DNA of 64,000 nucleotides, taken from CAADGU01 sp964581605 (GTDB lineage: Bacteria; Chloroflexota; Anaerolineae; Promineifilales; Promineifilaceae). Location: contig CAZOPF010000012.1 of NCBI GenBank assembly GCA_964581605.1, forward strand, positions 14,948 through 78,947, in the 5' to 3' direction. The position numbers and the translations under genes are program-made. The notes under the pieces were generated by a model that saw only the letters and a list, made by a program, of their open reading frames with translations, was not told the DNA's origin and made no database searches. Position 1 is the stretch's first letter; each line of letters starts with the position of its first letter. Positions 35,801-43,204 of this stretch are shown here, one piece after another.

Positions 35801-36034
35801 GTAGAAAAGCAGGTCTTTGATGCGTAGACGGCCGTTCATCTGCCACCACAGTGCGTAATCTTCTTCCGACAGGCGCACATATGTTTTGCGCTCTGGTTGT
35901 TTGAGAACGTAATAGGTTTCTTCGCGGTTGGCGAGGCGGGTGGCGGTGACGGCCGTGTGGCGTGCCGGTTTATATGCGGTGGGGTCGGTGGCAGTTTCGA
36001 CTGCCTGCCAAAACTGCTGGATATCCGTGGCCAT
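32801..36034 (-). CDS. PqqD-like domain + M50 (site-2) membrane metalloprotease + two cyclic-nucleotide-binding-type domains
   Basis: The 1077-residue protein starts with a PqqD-like winged helix (about 38-108, YYVLKQPERKTYVRLSEEDY). Membrane helices follow, with the zinc site HELAH (212-216) and the second M50 motif NLNPLLELDGY (311-321). About ten further helices run to residue 720. Two cNMP/Crp-type beta-barrels (about 830-930 and 950-1065) carry GGYFGTGAL and GEHFGEYALF. M50 proteins with PqqD domains are known near radical SAM peptide enzymes. The stop lies 17 bases from the end of the convergent radical SAM gene. The barrels lack an obvious RxA cAMP signature, so the ligand is unclear. 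Confidence 0.83.
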   Translation of the reverse strand: MATDIQQFWQAVETATDPTAYKPARHTAVTATRLANREETYYVLKQPERKTYVRLSEEDYALWWQMNGRLRIKDLLFYSLKRYKNLPVGHFTTVVNELRQGGFLQDQPVNLYDQIETQLRVRAPESRGRRLLNGFLHTEIARSGLDPTFRKLYRWLRPLFHPIVQMLLLLLVLSGGLLFAVLYADHVFTLTSSGYVAAASLILANLVVIGLHELAHALTTKHIGRELDRGGFLLYWGLPAFFVDTRDTWLATSRQRILVSWAGPYSGLLLGGLLGWLLTAVTYFLPTAANTIWATFLYQIAFLAYFSVLINLNPLLELDGYFILMDWLEMPGLRGRAFRFWREELWGKVKASASPRQLWREMETHERLFLYFGALAFVYSVFALWLAVNFWRLRLVPFAETLWGSGIWGRVTLVLLTAVILIPTAYFLGLLLYGRIQTALRWLANRDLLARPDVLALLTGFPIMVGLPLLWLLLGRLPAGYIWQPILIWLLYLVVAVELAFVARQLAGSRFQWVLWALAAAPLALSLAYIAAGLAADIWRDLALMVAAAAVLSAGIVAWFTLNPSHLPRADRLLVGGIFLGGLATFGALWSVSPAMVLADGRWLAAAFIISCVTFGLLFMAPILLNFWRSRFALPWVLLPVAIALTPWLLTFPPLAGPLLLLWLLAATLYLLLGMLAQFARHETAVPLAGAATFGERERLVAGFNHFMAALFASYEAVFGGRQLVAIQAEILKAGPLDPDLSILQIAERARHALLLVVDRLDDLAGTPFTRKAGQAAYDSLPWLEAETVARHVLSRTQWGAGLAQGFIRARDHRAELVRQADIFAGLDQEGVQAVTAVMQSRTVRKNSVLAHAGREVEHFCLVDSGEVGVFHDDQPVATLHSGGYFGTGALAGQGQHTFTYRALTTAVLFTIHRDDFDPLLRADTTLAQQVSSGAQTRALLRRMSLFSGLSPQELAALDARLQKRHVDAGEIFVRQGEPRSYLFIVAEGSVELFTLEDGQEQVVGVLGPGEHFGEYALFADTPYHANGRARLNTELLLLDEAHFDELVAHCEQMTQYVEQLGSGRLLAAQRHTALPS

Positions 36035-36150
36035 GCCGTGAGTTTAACATAATCTTGGAATGCGGTGAAGGGGTGAAGAAGCGCGGCTGTACGCCCCCAC
36101 AACCAGACGGCAGCTTGCCTGCTCGCAGGGAACGTTTGTTAACCCTCACC

Positions 36151-36903
36151 TTACCTGTGCCCCATCAAAATCCCCTCCCGCAAATAAAACGTCATACCTT
36201 CCTCGGTGATGGACGGCCGTAAAAATTCCGCTGCCTCCCCCTTCACTTCCGTCAACATCGCCCGCAGGTAACGCTGCATCACCGCATCATGCCGGGCCGC
36301 CCAGGGCGCAAATTCCATTTTCTTGTCCAACGTCTCCGCCTGGGTCAGGACCAGCCCCGCCGCCTGATACGCCTCTTCCCACTCCGCCAGGCTCAGGCAA
36401 CGGCCGTGACTGGGATCGCGCAATTTCTCAAACGCATTGACATAATCACCGGCCGGCCCCGCCGGCACCACATTATCCACCACCGCCAGCACCCCACCCG
36501 GCCGCAACACCCGCGCCGCCTCCGCCATGAACCGGCCCACATCGGCAAAATGGTGGGCGGCAATACGGCAGGTAACTAAATGGAAACGGCCGTCCGCATA
36601 AGGCAGCGCCTCCGCTTCGGCATATTCGGCCGTCACATTCGCCAACCCGCGTGCCGCCGCCTGCTGCTGCGCAATGTCCAGCATCTCGGCCGTCATATCC
36701 GTCGCCCAGACATGCCCCACCAGGGGAGCAAAGGCAAACGCCGTATGCCCCGCTCCCGTGGCCACATCCAACACCTGCCAATCCGGTTGCGGCGCCACCA
36801 GTTCCACTAAGCGTCCCAAACTTTCGCCTTTGGCATGGGGTTTACTGTGGATATACGCCGCCGCATGTGCCCCAAATTGCTCCTGCACCAACTTCTTATC
36901 CAT
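36151..36903 (-). CDS. class I SAM-dependent methyltransferase (UbiE/Methyltransf_11 type)
   Basis: The 250-residue protein has the SAM-binding motif I VLDVATGAGHTAFAF, motif II acidic residue in VWATDMT, YAEAEALPYADGRFHLVTC (motif III/IV) and LRPGGVLAVVD. The HHFADV after motif IV is typical of UbiE-like small-molecule methyltransferases. The substrate is unknown. It is upstream of the M50 gene on the same strand, 116 bases away, so cotranscription is possible but weakly supported. Confidence 0.85.
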   Translation of the reverse strand: MDKKLVQEQFGAHAAAYIHSKPHAKGESLGRLVELVAPQPDWQVLDVATGAGHTAFAFAPLVGHVWATDMTAEMLDIAQQQAAARGLANVTAEYAEAEALPYADGRFHLVTCRIAAHHFADVGRFMAEAARVLRPGGVLAVVDNVVPAGPAGDYVNAFEKLRDPSHGRCLSLAEWEEAYQAAGLVLTQAETLDKKMEFAPWAARHDAVMQRYLRAMLTEVKGEAAEFLRPSITEEGMTFYLREGILMGHR

Positions 36904-37081
36904 CCTGTTTACTCCTACCAGATTTGACGCAGAGGCACGGAAAGGCAGAGATCGAGATAGAGAAAATCTGCGTTCATCCGTGTTCCTCCGCGTCCCATTT
37001 TCATTTTTGCCCGGTACTACCCAACACGCTAAAATGCCCGCCGTCCGTAGAGTTGCTGCAATCTATACTGCCAAAGGCTTA

Positions 37082-37166
37082 AGGTGGCAAGTAGCAGGTG
37101 GTAAGTGGCAGGTGGCAAGTATTGGTTTTGATCACCTGCAACATGCAACTTGCAACCCGCCACCCC
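37082..37166. repeat. 7-base-period array with inverted partner (ggtggca/agtggca)
   Basis: Heptads ggtggca, agtagca, ggtggta, agtggca and ggtggca are followed by the inverted words (caacttgcaacccgccacc). It ends shortly before the comEC ribosome binding site. Confidence 0.75.
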
Positions 37167-37188
37167 TGGTAAAGAGGAGGTCAGAATC

Positions 37189-39573
37189 GTGCTGCTGGTT
37201 TATCTGGTATCCGCCTGGTTTTTGGGTATCTGGTTGGCGTCGCGGTTCACGGCCGTACCCCCCTCATACTGGCTGGCAACTGGCGCTCTGGCCTTCATGG
37301 GCGCATTGTTTTTGCGGCGGCAGCGCACGGCCGCTGTGCTATTCGCCTGCCTGGGGATGATGGCATGTGGTGGGGTACGGTACACGGCCGTGCAGCCCAC
37401 CATCGCCCCCGCCCACATCGCCTATTACAACGGCGAGAGCGCCATCACCCTCACCGGCATTGTGGCCAACGAGCCAGACGTGCGTGACCGTTCCATCAAT
37501 TTGCGGGTAGCAGTGGAGCAGGTTGAGTTGGATGATGGCACGGCCGTGCCCGTCACCGGCCTCATTCAAGTACGCACCTTCCGCTTCCCACCCATCCCCT
37601 ACGGCGCGAAAGTGCAGCTCAACGGCACGCTGGAAACACCCCCCACCGAAGGTGACTTCAACTACAAAGATTACCTGGCGCGGCAAGGCGTCCACAGCCT
37701 GATGAATCTGCCCCGCGTCACCATCCTGGCCGAAGAGCAAGGCCAACCGCTCTACCATGCCATCTACGCCCTCAAAGCCCGCGCCCAGGCCACCATCAAC
37801 CAGCTTTTGCCCAACCCCCAGGCCGCCCTGCTCACCGGCATCCTGCTCGGCAACGACAACGGCCTGCCGCCTGACCTGCAAGAAGCATTCCGCACCACCG
37901 GCCTCAGCCATATCATCGCCATCTCCGGCTTCAATATCGCCATCCTCATCGCCATTCTGGTCAGCGTTGGCGAACCGTTTTTAGGGCGGCGCGGCGCGGC
38001 CGTATTTGCCGTTACCGGCATTGTGCTGTACACCATTCTCGTTGGGGCTGATGCTTCAGTGGTGCGGGCAGCCATTATGGGCATCATTTACCTTTTCACC
38101 CAACGCTGGCTGGGACGGCCGAATTATGCCTTCGCCTCCCTCTTTGCCGCCGGTTTTCTGATGACCCTGGTCAACCCATTCACGCTCTGGGACATCGGCT
38201 TTCAACTCAGCTTCATGGCTACCCTCAGCCTGATGCTCTACGCCGACCCGTTCACCAAATGGACAGATCGGCAGTTACAACGTCTCATGTCCCGGCAGCA
38301 GGCGCGGCGGGTGATGGGGATTCTGTCTGAGGCGGTGGTCATTACCCTGGCGGCGCAGGTGTTGACGCTACCACTGATGATCGGTTATTTCCAGCAGTTG
38401 TCGCTGATCAGTCTGCCGGCCAATGCCCTTGTCCTGCCCGTGCAGCCAGCCGTGATGACCTGGGGTGGATTGGCGACGCTGGTCGGGTTGGCTTCGCCGA
38501 CCATTGCCCAGCCGATAGCCTGGGTGGCCTGGCTGCCGCTCACGTACACCATTGCGCTGGTGCGCCTGTTCGCCGCCGTGCCGTATGCGGCCGTACCCGT
38601 CAATGTCAGTTGGGGTTGGGTGCTGGCCTTTTATGGCCTGATTGCCGCCCTCACCTATCTGGCACGCCAAGAGCCGGAACGCCGCCAACGGCTGCTGGCC
38701 GACCTGCGGCCGAATTGGGGGATGCGAACGCTGGTAGGGGGTACGGCCGTACTCGCCATCCTCGTCTTCAGTTGGGCCGCCACCCAACCCGATGGCAAAT
38801 TGCATGTCGCTTTTCTCGATGTGGGCCAGGGGGACGCCATCTTCATCCAGACGCCCACCGGCCGCCAGATTTTGGTGGATGGCGGTAATGATCCATCCGT
38901 TCTCAATGACCAGTTAGGGCGACAAATGCCTTTTTGGGATCGTACTATTGACCTCATGGTCGCCACCCACCCGGATGCGGATCATGTGGCGGGACTGGTG
39001 GAGTTGTACGGCCGTTACCAGATCACACAGCTCATCACCGATGGCGCGGAAGCAGACGCCTCGTCCGTTTATGCGGCGCTGCTCCAGGCGGCGGCAGCGC
39101 AGCAAACACCGCTGCACCGGGCGATGGCCGGGGAGATGGTTGCAATTGGCGACGGCGTGCGGCTGGAAATGGTACATCCGGGCGCAGAACTGGACGCGCA
39201 AAATCGCAACGACAATTCCGTCTCCTTCCGCCTGGTTTACGGCGACTTCTCTTTGCTGCTCACCGGCGACGCCGAGGAAAAAGGGGAAACGGCCATGCTG
39301 CAAAATGGGTATCCGCTGCAATCACTCGTTTTCAAGGCCGGTCATCACGGCTCGCGCACATCCAGCACAGCGCCGTTCCTGACGGCCGTGCAGCCCCACA
39401 TCATGGTCGTTTCCGCCGGGGCCGATAACCGCTTCGGCCACCCGCACCCAGAGGTATTGGCACGAGCGGCGGAAAGGGGCACGGCCGTCCTCCGCACCGA
39501 CGAACTGGGCACGATAGAAGTTATTACTGACGGCCGTACCATGTGGTGGCAGGCGTGGGACGGTAATCGGTAG
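37189..39573 (+). CDS. comEC: ComEC/Rec2 competence DNA-uptake channel
   Basis: The 794-residue membrane protein has N-terminal helices, an OB-like DUF4131 domain (about 60-180), the Competence membrane domain (about 210-500, containing HIIAISGFNIAIL) and a C-terminal metallo-beta-lactamase domain. The last has DVGQGDAIFIQTP, the metal motif HPDADH and KAGHHGSRTSS. It forms the inner-membrane channel for transforming DNA. I chose GTG 37189 because AGAGGAGG lies ideally upstream; an earlier in-frame ATG at 37150 has none. The full domain set suggests a working natural-transformation apparatus. Confidence 0.92.
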   Translation: MLLVYLVSAWFLGIWLASRFTAVPPSYWLATGALAFMGALFLRRQRTAAVLFACLGMMACGGVRYTAVQPTIAPAHIAYYNGESAITLTGIVANEPDVRDRSINLRVAVEQVELDDGTAVPVTGLIQVRTFRFPPIPYGAKVQLNGTLETPPTEGDFNYKDYLARQGVHSLMNLPRVTILAEEQGQPLYHAIYALKARAQATINQLLPNPQAALLTGILLGNDNGLPPDLQEAFRTTGLSHIIAISGFNIAILIAILVSVGEPFLGRRGAAVFAVTGIVLYTILVGADASVVRAAIMGIIYLFTQRWLGRPNYAFASLFAAGFLMTLVNPFTLWDIGFQLSFMATLSLMLYADPFTKWTDRQLQRLMSRQQARRVMGILSEAVVITLAAQVLTLPLMIGYFQQLSLISLPANALVLPVQPAVMTWGGLATLVGLASPTIAQPIAWVAWLPLTYTIALVRLFAAVPYAAVPVNVSWGWVLAFYGLIAALTYLARQEPERRQRLLADLRPNWGMRTLVGGTAVLAILVFSWAATQPDGKLHVAFLDVGQGDAIFIQTPTGRQILVDGGNDPSVLNDQLGRQMPFWDRTIDLMVATHPDADHVAGLVELYGRYQITQLITDGAEADASSVYAALLQAAAAQQTPLHRAMAGEMVAIGDGVRLEMVHPGAELDAQNRNDNSVSFRLVYGDFSLLLTGDAEEKGETAMLQNGYPLQSLVFKAGHHGSRTSSTAPFLTAVQPHIMVVSAGADNRFGHPHPEVLARAAERGTAVLRTDELGTIEVITDGRTMWWQAWDGNR

Positions 39574-39584
39574 TGGTTGTATGG

Positions 39585-39596
39585 TATAATTTTGCC
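39585..39596 (+). promoter_or_regulatory. TATAAT -10 box directly before mntA (leaderless)
   Basis: A perfect TATAAT (39585-39590) ends six bases before the ATG at 39597. Transcription would start at or next to the start codon, giving a leaderless mRNA. There is no Shine-Dalgarno. The -35 region is weak and overlaps the end of comEC. Confidence 0.6.
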
Positions 39597-39896
39597 ATGA
39601 TGACGTTGGCAGAAATTAAAGAGATCTTGAAAGCGCAGAAACCATACCTGGCCGAACGTTACGGCATTGTGGAACTGGCCTTGTTTGGCTCTTACGTTCG
39701 CGGCGAGCAGCAGGCCGATAGCGATCTTGACGTGTTAATTGATGTAGAACGGCCACCCAAAATCAGCCTGATCGATCTCGTGGAACTGGAAGCCTATCTC
39801 TCTGCGCAGCTAAATACAGAAGTAGATGTCACCCTAAAAACCAATCTCAAGCCTCGTATTGGTCAACATATTCTGCAAGAGATCGAGCCAATATGA
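39597..39896 (+). CDS. mntA: MntA-type nucleotidyltransferase antitoxin
   Basis: This 99-residue minimal nucleotidyltransferase has the signature LFGSYVRG (GSxxRG) and SDLDVLID (DxD). In characterised HepT-MntA systems the MNT protein AMPylates a tyrosine of the HEPN toxin and so neutralises it. Two consecutive ATG codons are possible starts. It overlaps the HEPN gene by four bases (ATGA), the usual gene order for this module. Confidence 0.87.
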   Translation: MMTLAEIKEILKAQKPYLAERYGIVELALFGSYVRGEQQADSDLDVLIDVERPPKISLIDLVELEAYLSAQLNTEVDVTLKTNLKPRIGQHILQEIEPI

Positions 39897-40237
39897 GCAA
39901 CGAGTTCCTCGATTATATTGATGACATTCTCGATGCCATGCAAAAGGCCGAGATATTGGTTGAAGGAATTTCAGTCACAGAATTTGAAGCCGATTTCCGT
40001 ATCAACTTCGCTGTGATGCGTGCTCTGGAAATCATTGGTGAGGCCACCAAACACGTGCCAGAAACAGTCCGAGATCAATACCCCGACATTCCCTGGAAAG
40101 GTATGGCTGGAATGCGAGATCGCATCATTCATGGGTATGACGATGTTGACCTGACCATCGTGTGGAATGTGGTGCAGAATGATATTCCGCGAATCAAACC
40201 ACAATTACTCCAGCTCCTTGCCGACTTTTCATCCTGA
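39893..40237 (+). CDS. hepT: HepT-like HEPN ribonuclease toxin (DUF86)
   Basis: The 114-residue all-helical HEPN protein carries the catalytic Rx4H motif as RDRIIH followed by GYDDVD, the tyrosine-bearing stretch AMPylated in known systems. It would cleave RNA when not neutralised by the MNT partner encoded just upstream. Length and neighbour are typical for a type VII toxin-antitoxin module. Confidence 0.87.
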   Translation: MSNEFLDYIDDILDAMQKAEILVEGISVTEFEADFRINFAVMRALEIIGEATKHVPETVRDQYPDIPWKGMAGMRDRIIHGYDDVDLTIVWNVVQNDIPRIKPQLLQLLADFSS

Positions 40238-40349
40238 TCACGCAACCTAAAAGGTGACAATCCTCACCCTGGATTTGTGCCAATACCAACTGTTTACACC
40301 CCATAAAAGCGTCTATCGTGCATACCAGTAATGGTCCGATTACCAGCAA

Positions 40350-42464
40350 ATGGACACTATCTCTTCCTTCTTCCAGCAAAACATCATCGGCGTGTATTTC
40401 TTCTACGGCCTGGCGTTTTTCTGCCTGGGGCTGATCGTCTGGCTGGAGTCGCGGCGGGCCTCCACGCTGCGGCTGGCGCATGCTCTGGGCTTTCTGGCCG
40501 CGTTTGGCATTTTGCACGGGCTACACGAATGGTTTGAGATGTTCCAACGGCTGGCCGCAGCCGGAGCTACCGATATTCCCGCCTGGCTGCTTTCGGACGA
40601 ACTACGGTTGGGGCATCTGGTCATATCCTTCATGTGCCTGGTCATTTTTGGCGTGCAGTTGATATTTGCCACCCATGAAAATTACAAAAGGGAGCGACTG
40701 CTGGCTTATGGGGCTGCCGGGGCGCTCACGGCCGTCTGGCTGCTCAGCGTCCTCGTTACCCAATGGCTCTACCAACCGGGGCATGAGGAATTTCTGACGG
40801 CCGTAGACGTTCTGGCGCGTTACACATTGGCCATCCCTGGCGCACTGCTGGCCGCCTGGGCCATTGTGCTGGAACAACGCACCTTCCGCGCCAATAACCT
40901 GCACGAGACCAGCCGTGATTTGCTGCGGGCAGCGTTGGCCCTGGTGTTGTATGGGCTGGTTGGGCAAATTTTTACCGCCCCCAGTTTCTTCTTTCCCGCT
41001 AACGTCGTCAATACTGAACTGTTTTTACAATGGTTTGGCATTCCGGTGCAGTTGTTCCGGGCCGTCATGGCCACCCTGATCGCCTTTTTTGTCATTCGTG
41101 CTTTGCGAGCATTTGAGACGGAACGGCAGCGTAACCTGACCCGCGCCAACGAAGAACGGCTGGCGGCGCAGCGACAGGCGTTGGCCGTGCAGGAACAATC
41201 GCGCCAGGAGATGGAGAGTTTAAACCGGGAATTACAAACGGCCGTGCAAGACCTCACCCTGCTCTTCACCCTCTCCCGCACCCTGGCCGCCACCCTGGAC
41301 AAGAAAACATTGTTGGCCCAGGCCATCAGCCAGATCAGCGCCAGCCTGCCCCAGTTTACGCGGGGCATCATCGTGCTGCGCCAAAAATCGGGCCGCCCCT
41401 TAGAATGTGCCGCCTGCCCCGGCCACCTGGACTGCCAGGCCAACCAGCCCTGTGTGCAGGCCCGCGCCATCACCCGCGAAATTGAGGCCACGGCCGTGCC
41501 CATTTGCGCCCAAAATGGCAACCTGATTGCCCTGCCCCAAAACAGCCTGCTACAGGATGGCGCCATCCTGACGGTCAACGGTGAAAGCGCCATCGGCTGG
41601 CCGCTCTCGGTACGTGATCGGGTGATTGGCAGCCTGGTGCTGCACATCCAGCCAGAAGTCACGGCGCTCACCGGGCGTGACCTCTCCCTGCTGGGCACTG
41701 TCGCCGGGCTGCTGAGCATCGCCATTGAAAACGCCACCCGCTATGAAGAAAGCCAGGCGCGGGAGGTGCTGCGCGGCGAACTGCTGCACCAGGTTGTCTC
41801 CGTGCAGGAGCGGGAACGGCAGCGCATTGCCCGCGATTTGCACGATGGCGCAGGGCAGGCGCTGACGGCGTTGGGATTGGGTTTTGCCGCTGTGTCTGAA
41901 ACAGTGAAAAGCAATCCCACCCTGGCGGCGCAACAACTGGTAGAACTGAAACAAATGAGTACCCAGGCGCTCGCCGATTTACGCGACTTGATCCGGGATT
42001 TACGGCCGTCCCTCCTGGACGATCTCGGTTTAGTGCCAGCCTTGCAAAATCAGGTGCAAACCTTCCAGGCACACAGCAGCGTGAATGCGAAATTAACCGT
42101 GTACGGCCGTAGCCGCCGCCTGCCGCCCGACATCGAAACCATTGTTTTCCGTATTGCCCAGGAAGCGTTGACCAACATCACCAAACATGCCGCCGCCGAA
42201 AATGTGGCCGTACTCTTGACGTTTGCGCCGGAAATGGTGCAACTTCACATCCAGGATGACGGCCGTGGCTTCCAGCCTGACGAAGTTTTTGCCGCCACCC
42301 AACCCCGCCGCGCCTGGGGTTTGCTGGGCATTCAGGAACGGGTCGCCCTCGTCGGCGGCAGTTGCCAGATAAATTCGACGCCCGGTCAGGGCACGGCCGT
42401 TGATATATGTATTCCTTTGGTTGAAGAATTAGTAAGCAGTAAGCAGTTAGCAGTAAACAGTTAA
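40350..42464 (+). CDS. NarL-type sensor histidine kinase with 7TM-like N-terminus and GAF domain
   Basis: The 704-residue kinase has seven or eight membrane helices (about 8-235), a coiled coil (about 245-300) and a GAF domain (about 305-460). The GAF contains a cysteine cluster C-A-A-C-P-G-H-L-D-C...C that could bind metal or a redox cofactor. HisKA_3 (ERQRIARDLHDGAGQALTALG) and HATPase_c (NITKHAAAENV, DDGRGF, LLGIQERVALVGG) follow. The C-terminal nine residues (SSKQLAVNS) are encoded by a heptad repeat array. The LuxR-type regulator 38 bases downstream is its probable partner. Confidence 0.9.
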   Translation: MDTISSFFQQNIIGVYFFYGLAFFCLGLIVWLESRRASTLRLAHALGFLAAFGILHGLHEWFEMFQRLAAAGATDIPAWLLSDELRLGHLVISFMCLVIFGVQLIFATHENYKRERLLAYGAAGALTAVWLLSVLVTQWLYQPGHEEFLTAVDVLARYTLAIPGALLAAWAIVLEQRTFRANNLHETSRDLLRAALALVLYGLVGQIFTAPSFFFPANVVNTELFLQWFGIPVQLFRAVMATLIAFFVIRALRAFETERQRNLTRANEERLAAQRQALAVQEQSRQEMESLNRELQTAVQDLTLLFTLSRTLAATLDKKTLLAQAISQISASLPQFTRGIIVLRQKSGRPLECAACPGHLDCQANQPCVQARAITREIEATAVPICAQNGNLIALPQNSLLQDGAILTVNGESAIGWPLSVRDRVIGSLVLHIQPEVTALTGRDLSLLGTVAGLLSIAIENATRYEESQAREVLRGELLHQVVSVQERERQRIARDLHDGAGQALTALGLGFAAVSETVKSNPTLAAQQLVELKQMSTQALADLRDLIRDLRPSLLDDLGLVPALQNQVQTFQAHSSVNAKLTVYGRSRRLPPDIETIVFRIAQEALTNITKHAAAENVAVLLTFAPEMVQLHIQDDGRGFQPDEVFAATQPRRAWGLLGIQERVALVGGSCQINSTPGQGTAVDICIPLVEELVSSKQLAVNS

Positions 42465-42498
42465 CTGCTGACCGCTCACTGCTAACCGCTCACTCACT
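42431..42498. repeat. 7-base-period array with inverted partner (agtaagc)
   Basis: Heptads agtaagc, agtaagc, agttagc, agtaaac and agttaac are followed by the reverse-complement arm (ctgctgaccgctcactgctaacc). The array spans the kinase stop codon and ends just before the regulator start. Confidence 0.8.
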
Positions 42499-42502
42499 CA
42501 AA

Positions 42503-43162
42503 ATGTCCACTCCCATCCGCCTCCTCCTCGTTGATGACCACGCCGTGGTGCGCTCCGGCCTGCGCATGTTGCTGCAGGCGCAGCCGGACATGCGTATCGT
42601 CGGCGAGGCCGAATCAGGCACGGAGGCCATCCACCAGGTGCGGCTGCACCGGCCAGACGTGGTCTTGATGGATATTCAAATGCCGGATATGAACGGGATT
42701 GAGTCCACGAAGGAAATCAAACGCATGTCGGCAAGTACGGCCGTGCTCGCCCTGACCATGCACGAAGACGACCAATACTTCTTTGAAATGCTGCGGGCTG
42801 GCGCATCCGGCTACGTGCCCAAACGCGCCGCCCCCGACGAACTGGTCAGCGCCATCCGCACCGTCAGCCAGGGGCAGGTCTTCCTCTACCCTTCACTGGC
42901 TGCCCGCCTGGTGCAAAGCTACCTGGGCCAGCCCCGCGCCGCTGATTCCCCACCCGCCAATGAACTCACCCCCCGCGAACAAGAGGTGCTCACCCTCATT
43001 GCCGAGGGGCTGACCAACCCGGAAATCGCCGACAAACTGGTCATCAGTACCAAAACGGTGGGCCGCCACCGCGAAAACATCATGCGCAAACTGAATCTGC
43101 ACAGCCGCGTAGACCTGGTGAAATATGCCATCAGAGAAGGGCTAATTGGATTGGAGGATTAG
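42503..43162 (+). CDS. NarL/FixJ-family response regulator
   Basis: The 219-residue regulator has a receiver domain with D11/D12, phosphoacceptor D57 (VVLMDIQMPDMNG) and K107. A LuxR-type helix-turn-helix follows (about 150-215: LTPREQEVLTLIAEGLTNPEIADKL). Phosphorylation by the upstream kinase should promote dimerisation and DNA binding. The target genes are unknown. Confidence 0.92.
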   Translation: MSTPIRLLLVDDHAVVRSGLRMLLQAQPDMRIVGEAESGTEAIHQVRLHRPDVVLMDIQMPDMNGIESTKEIKRMSASTAVLALTMHEDDQYFFEMLRAGASGYVPKRAAPDELVSAIRTVSQGQVFLYPSLAARLVQSYLGQPRAADSPPANELTPREQEVLTLIAEGLTNPEIADKLVISTKTVGRHRENIMRKLNLHSRVDLVKYAIREGLIGLED

Positions 43163-43196
43163 GGACGTGATGCGTGACCCGTGATCCGATGGTCAC
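43162..43196. repeat. 7-base-period array (cgtgatc)
   Basis: Three heptads (cgtgatg, cgtgacc, cgtgatc) and a partial inverted word (gatggtcacc) fill the gap between two convergent genes. Confidence 0.6.
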
Positions 43197-43204
43197 CTAT
43201 CCGT

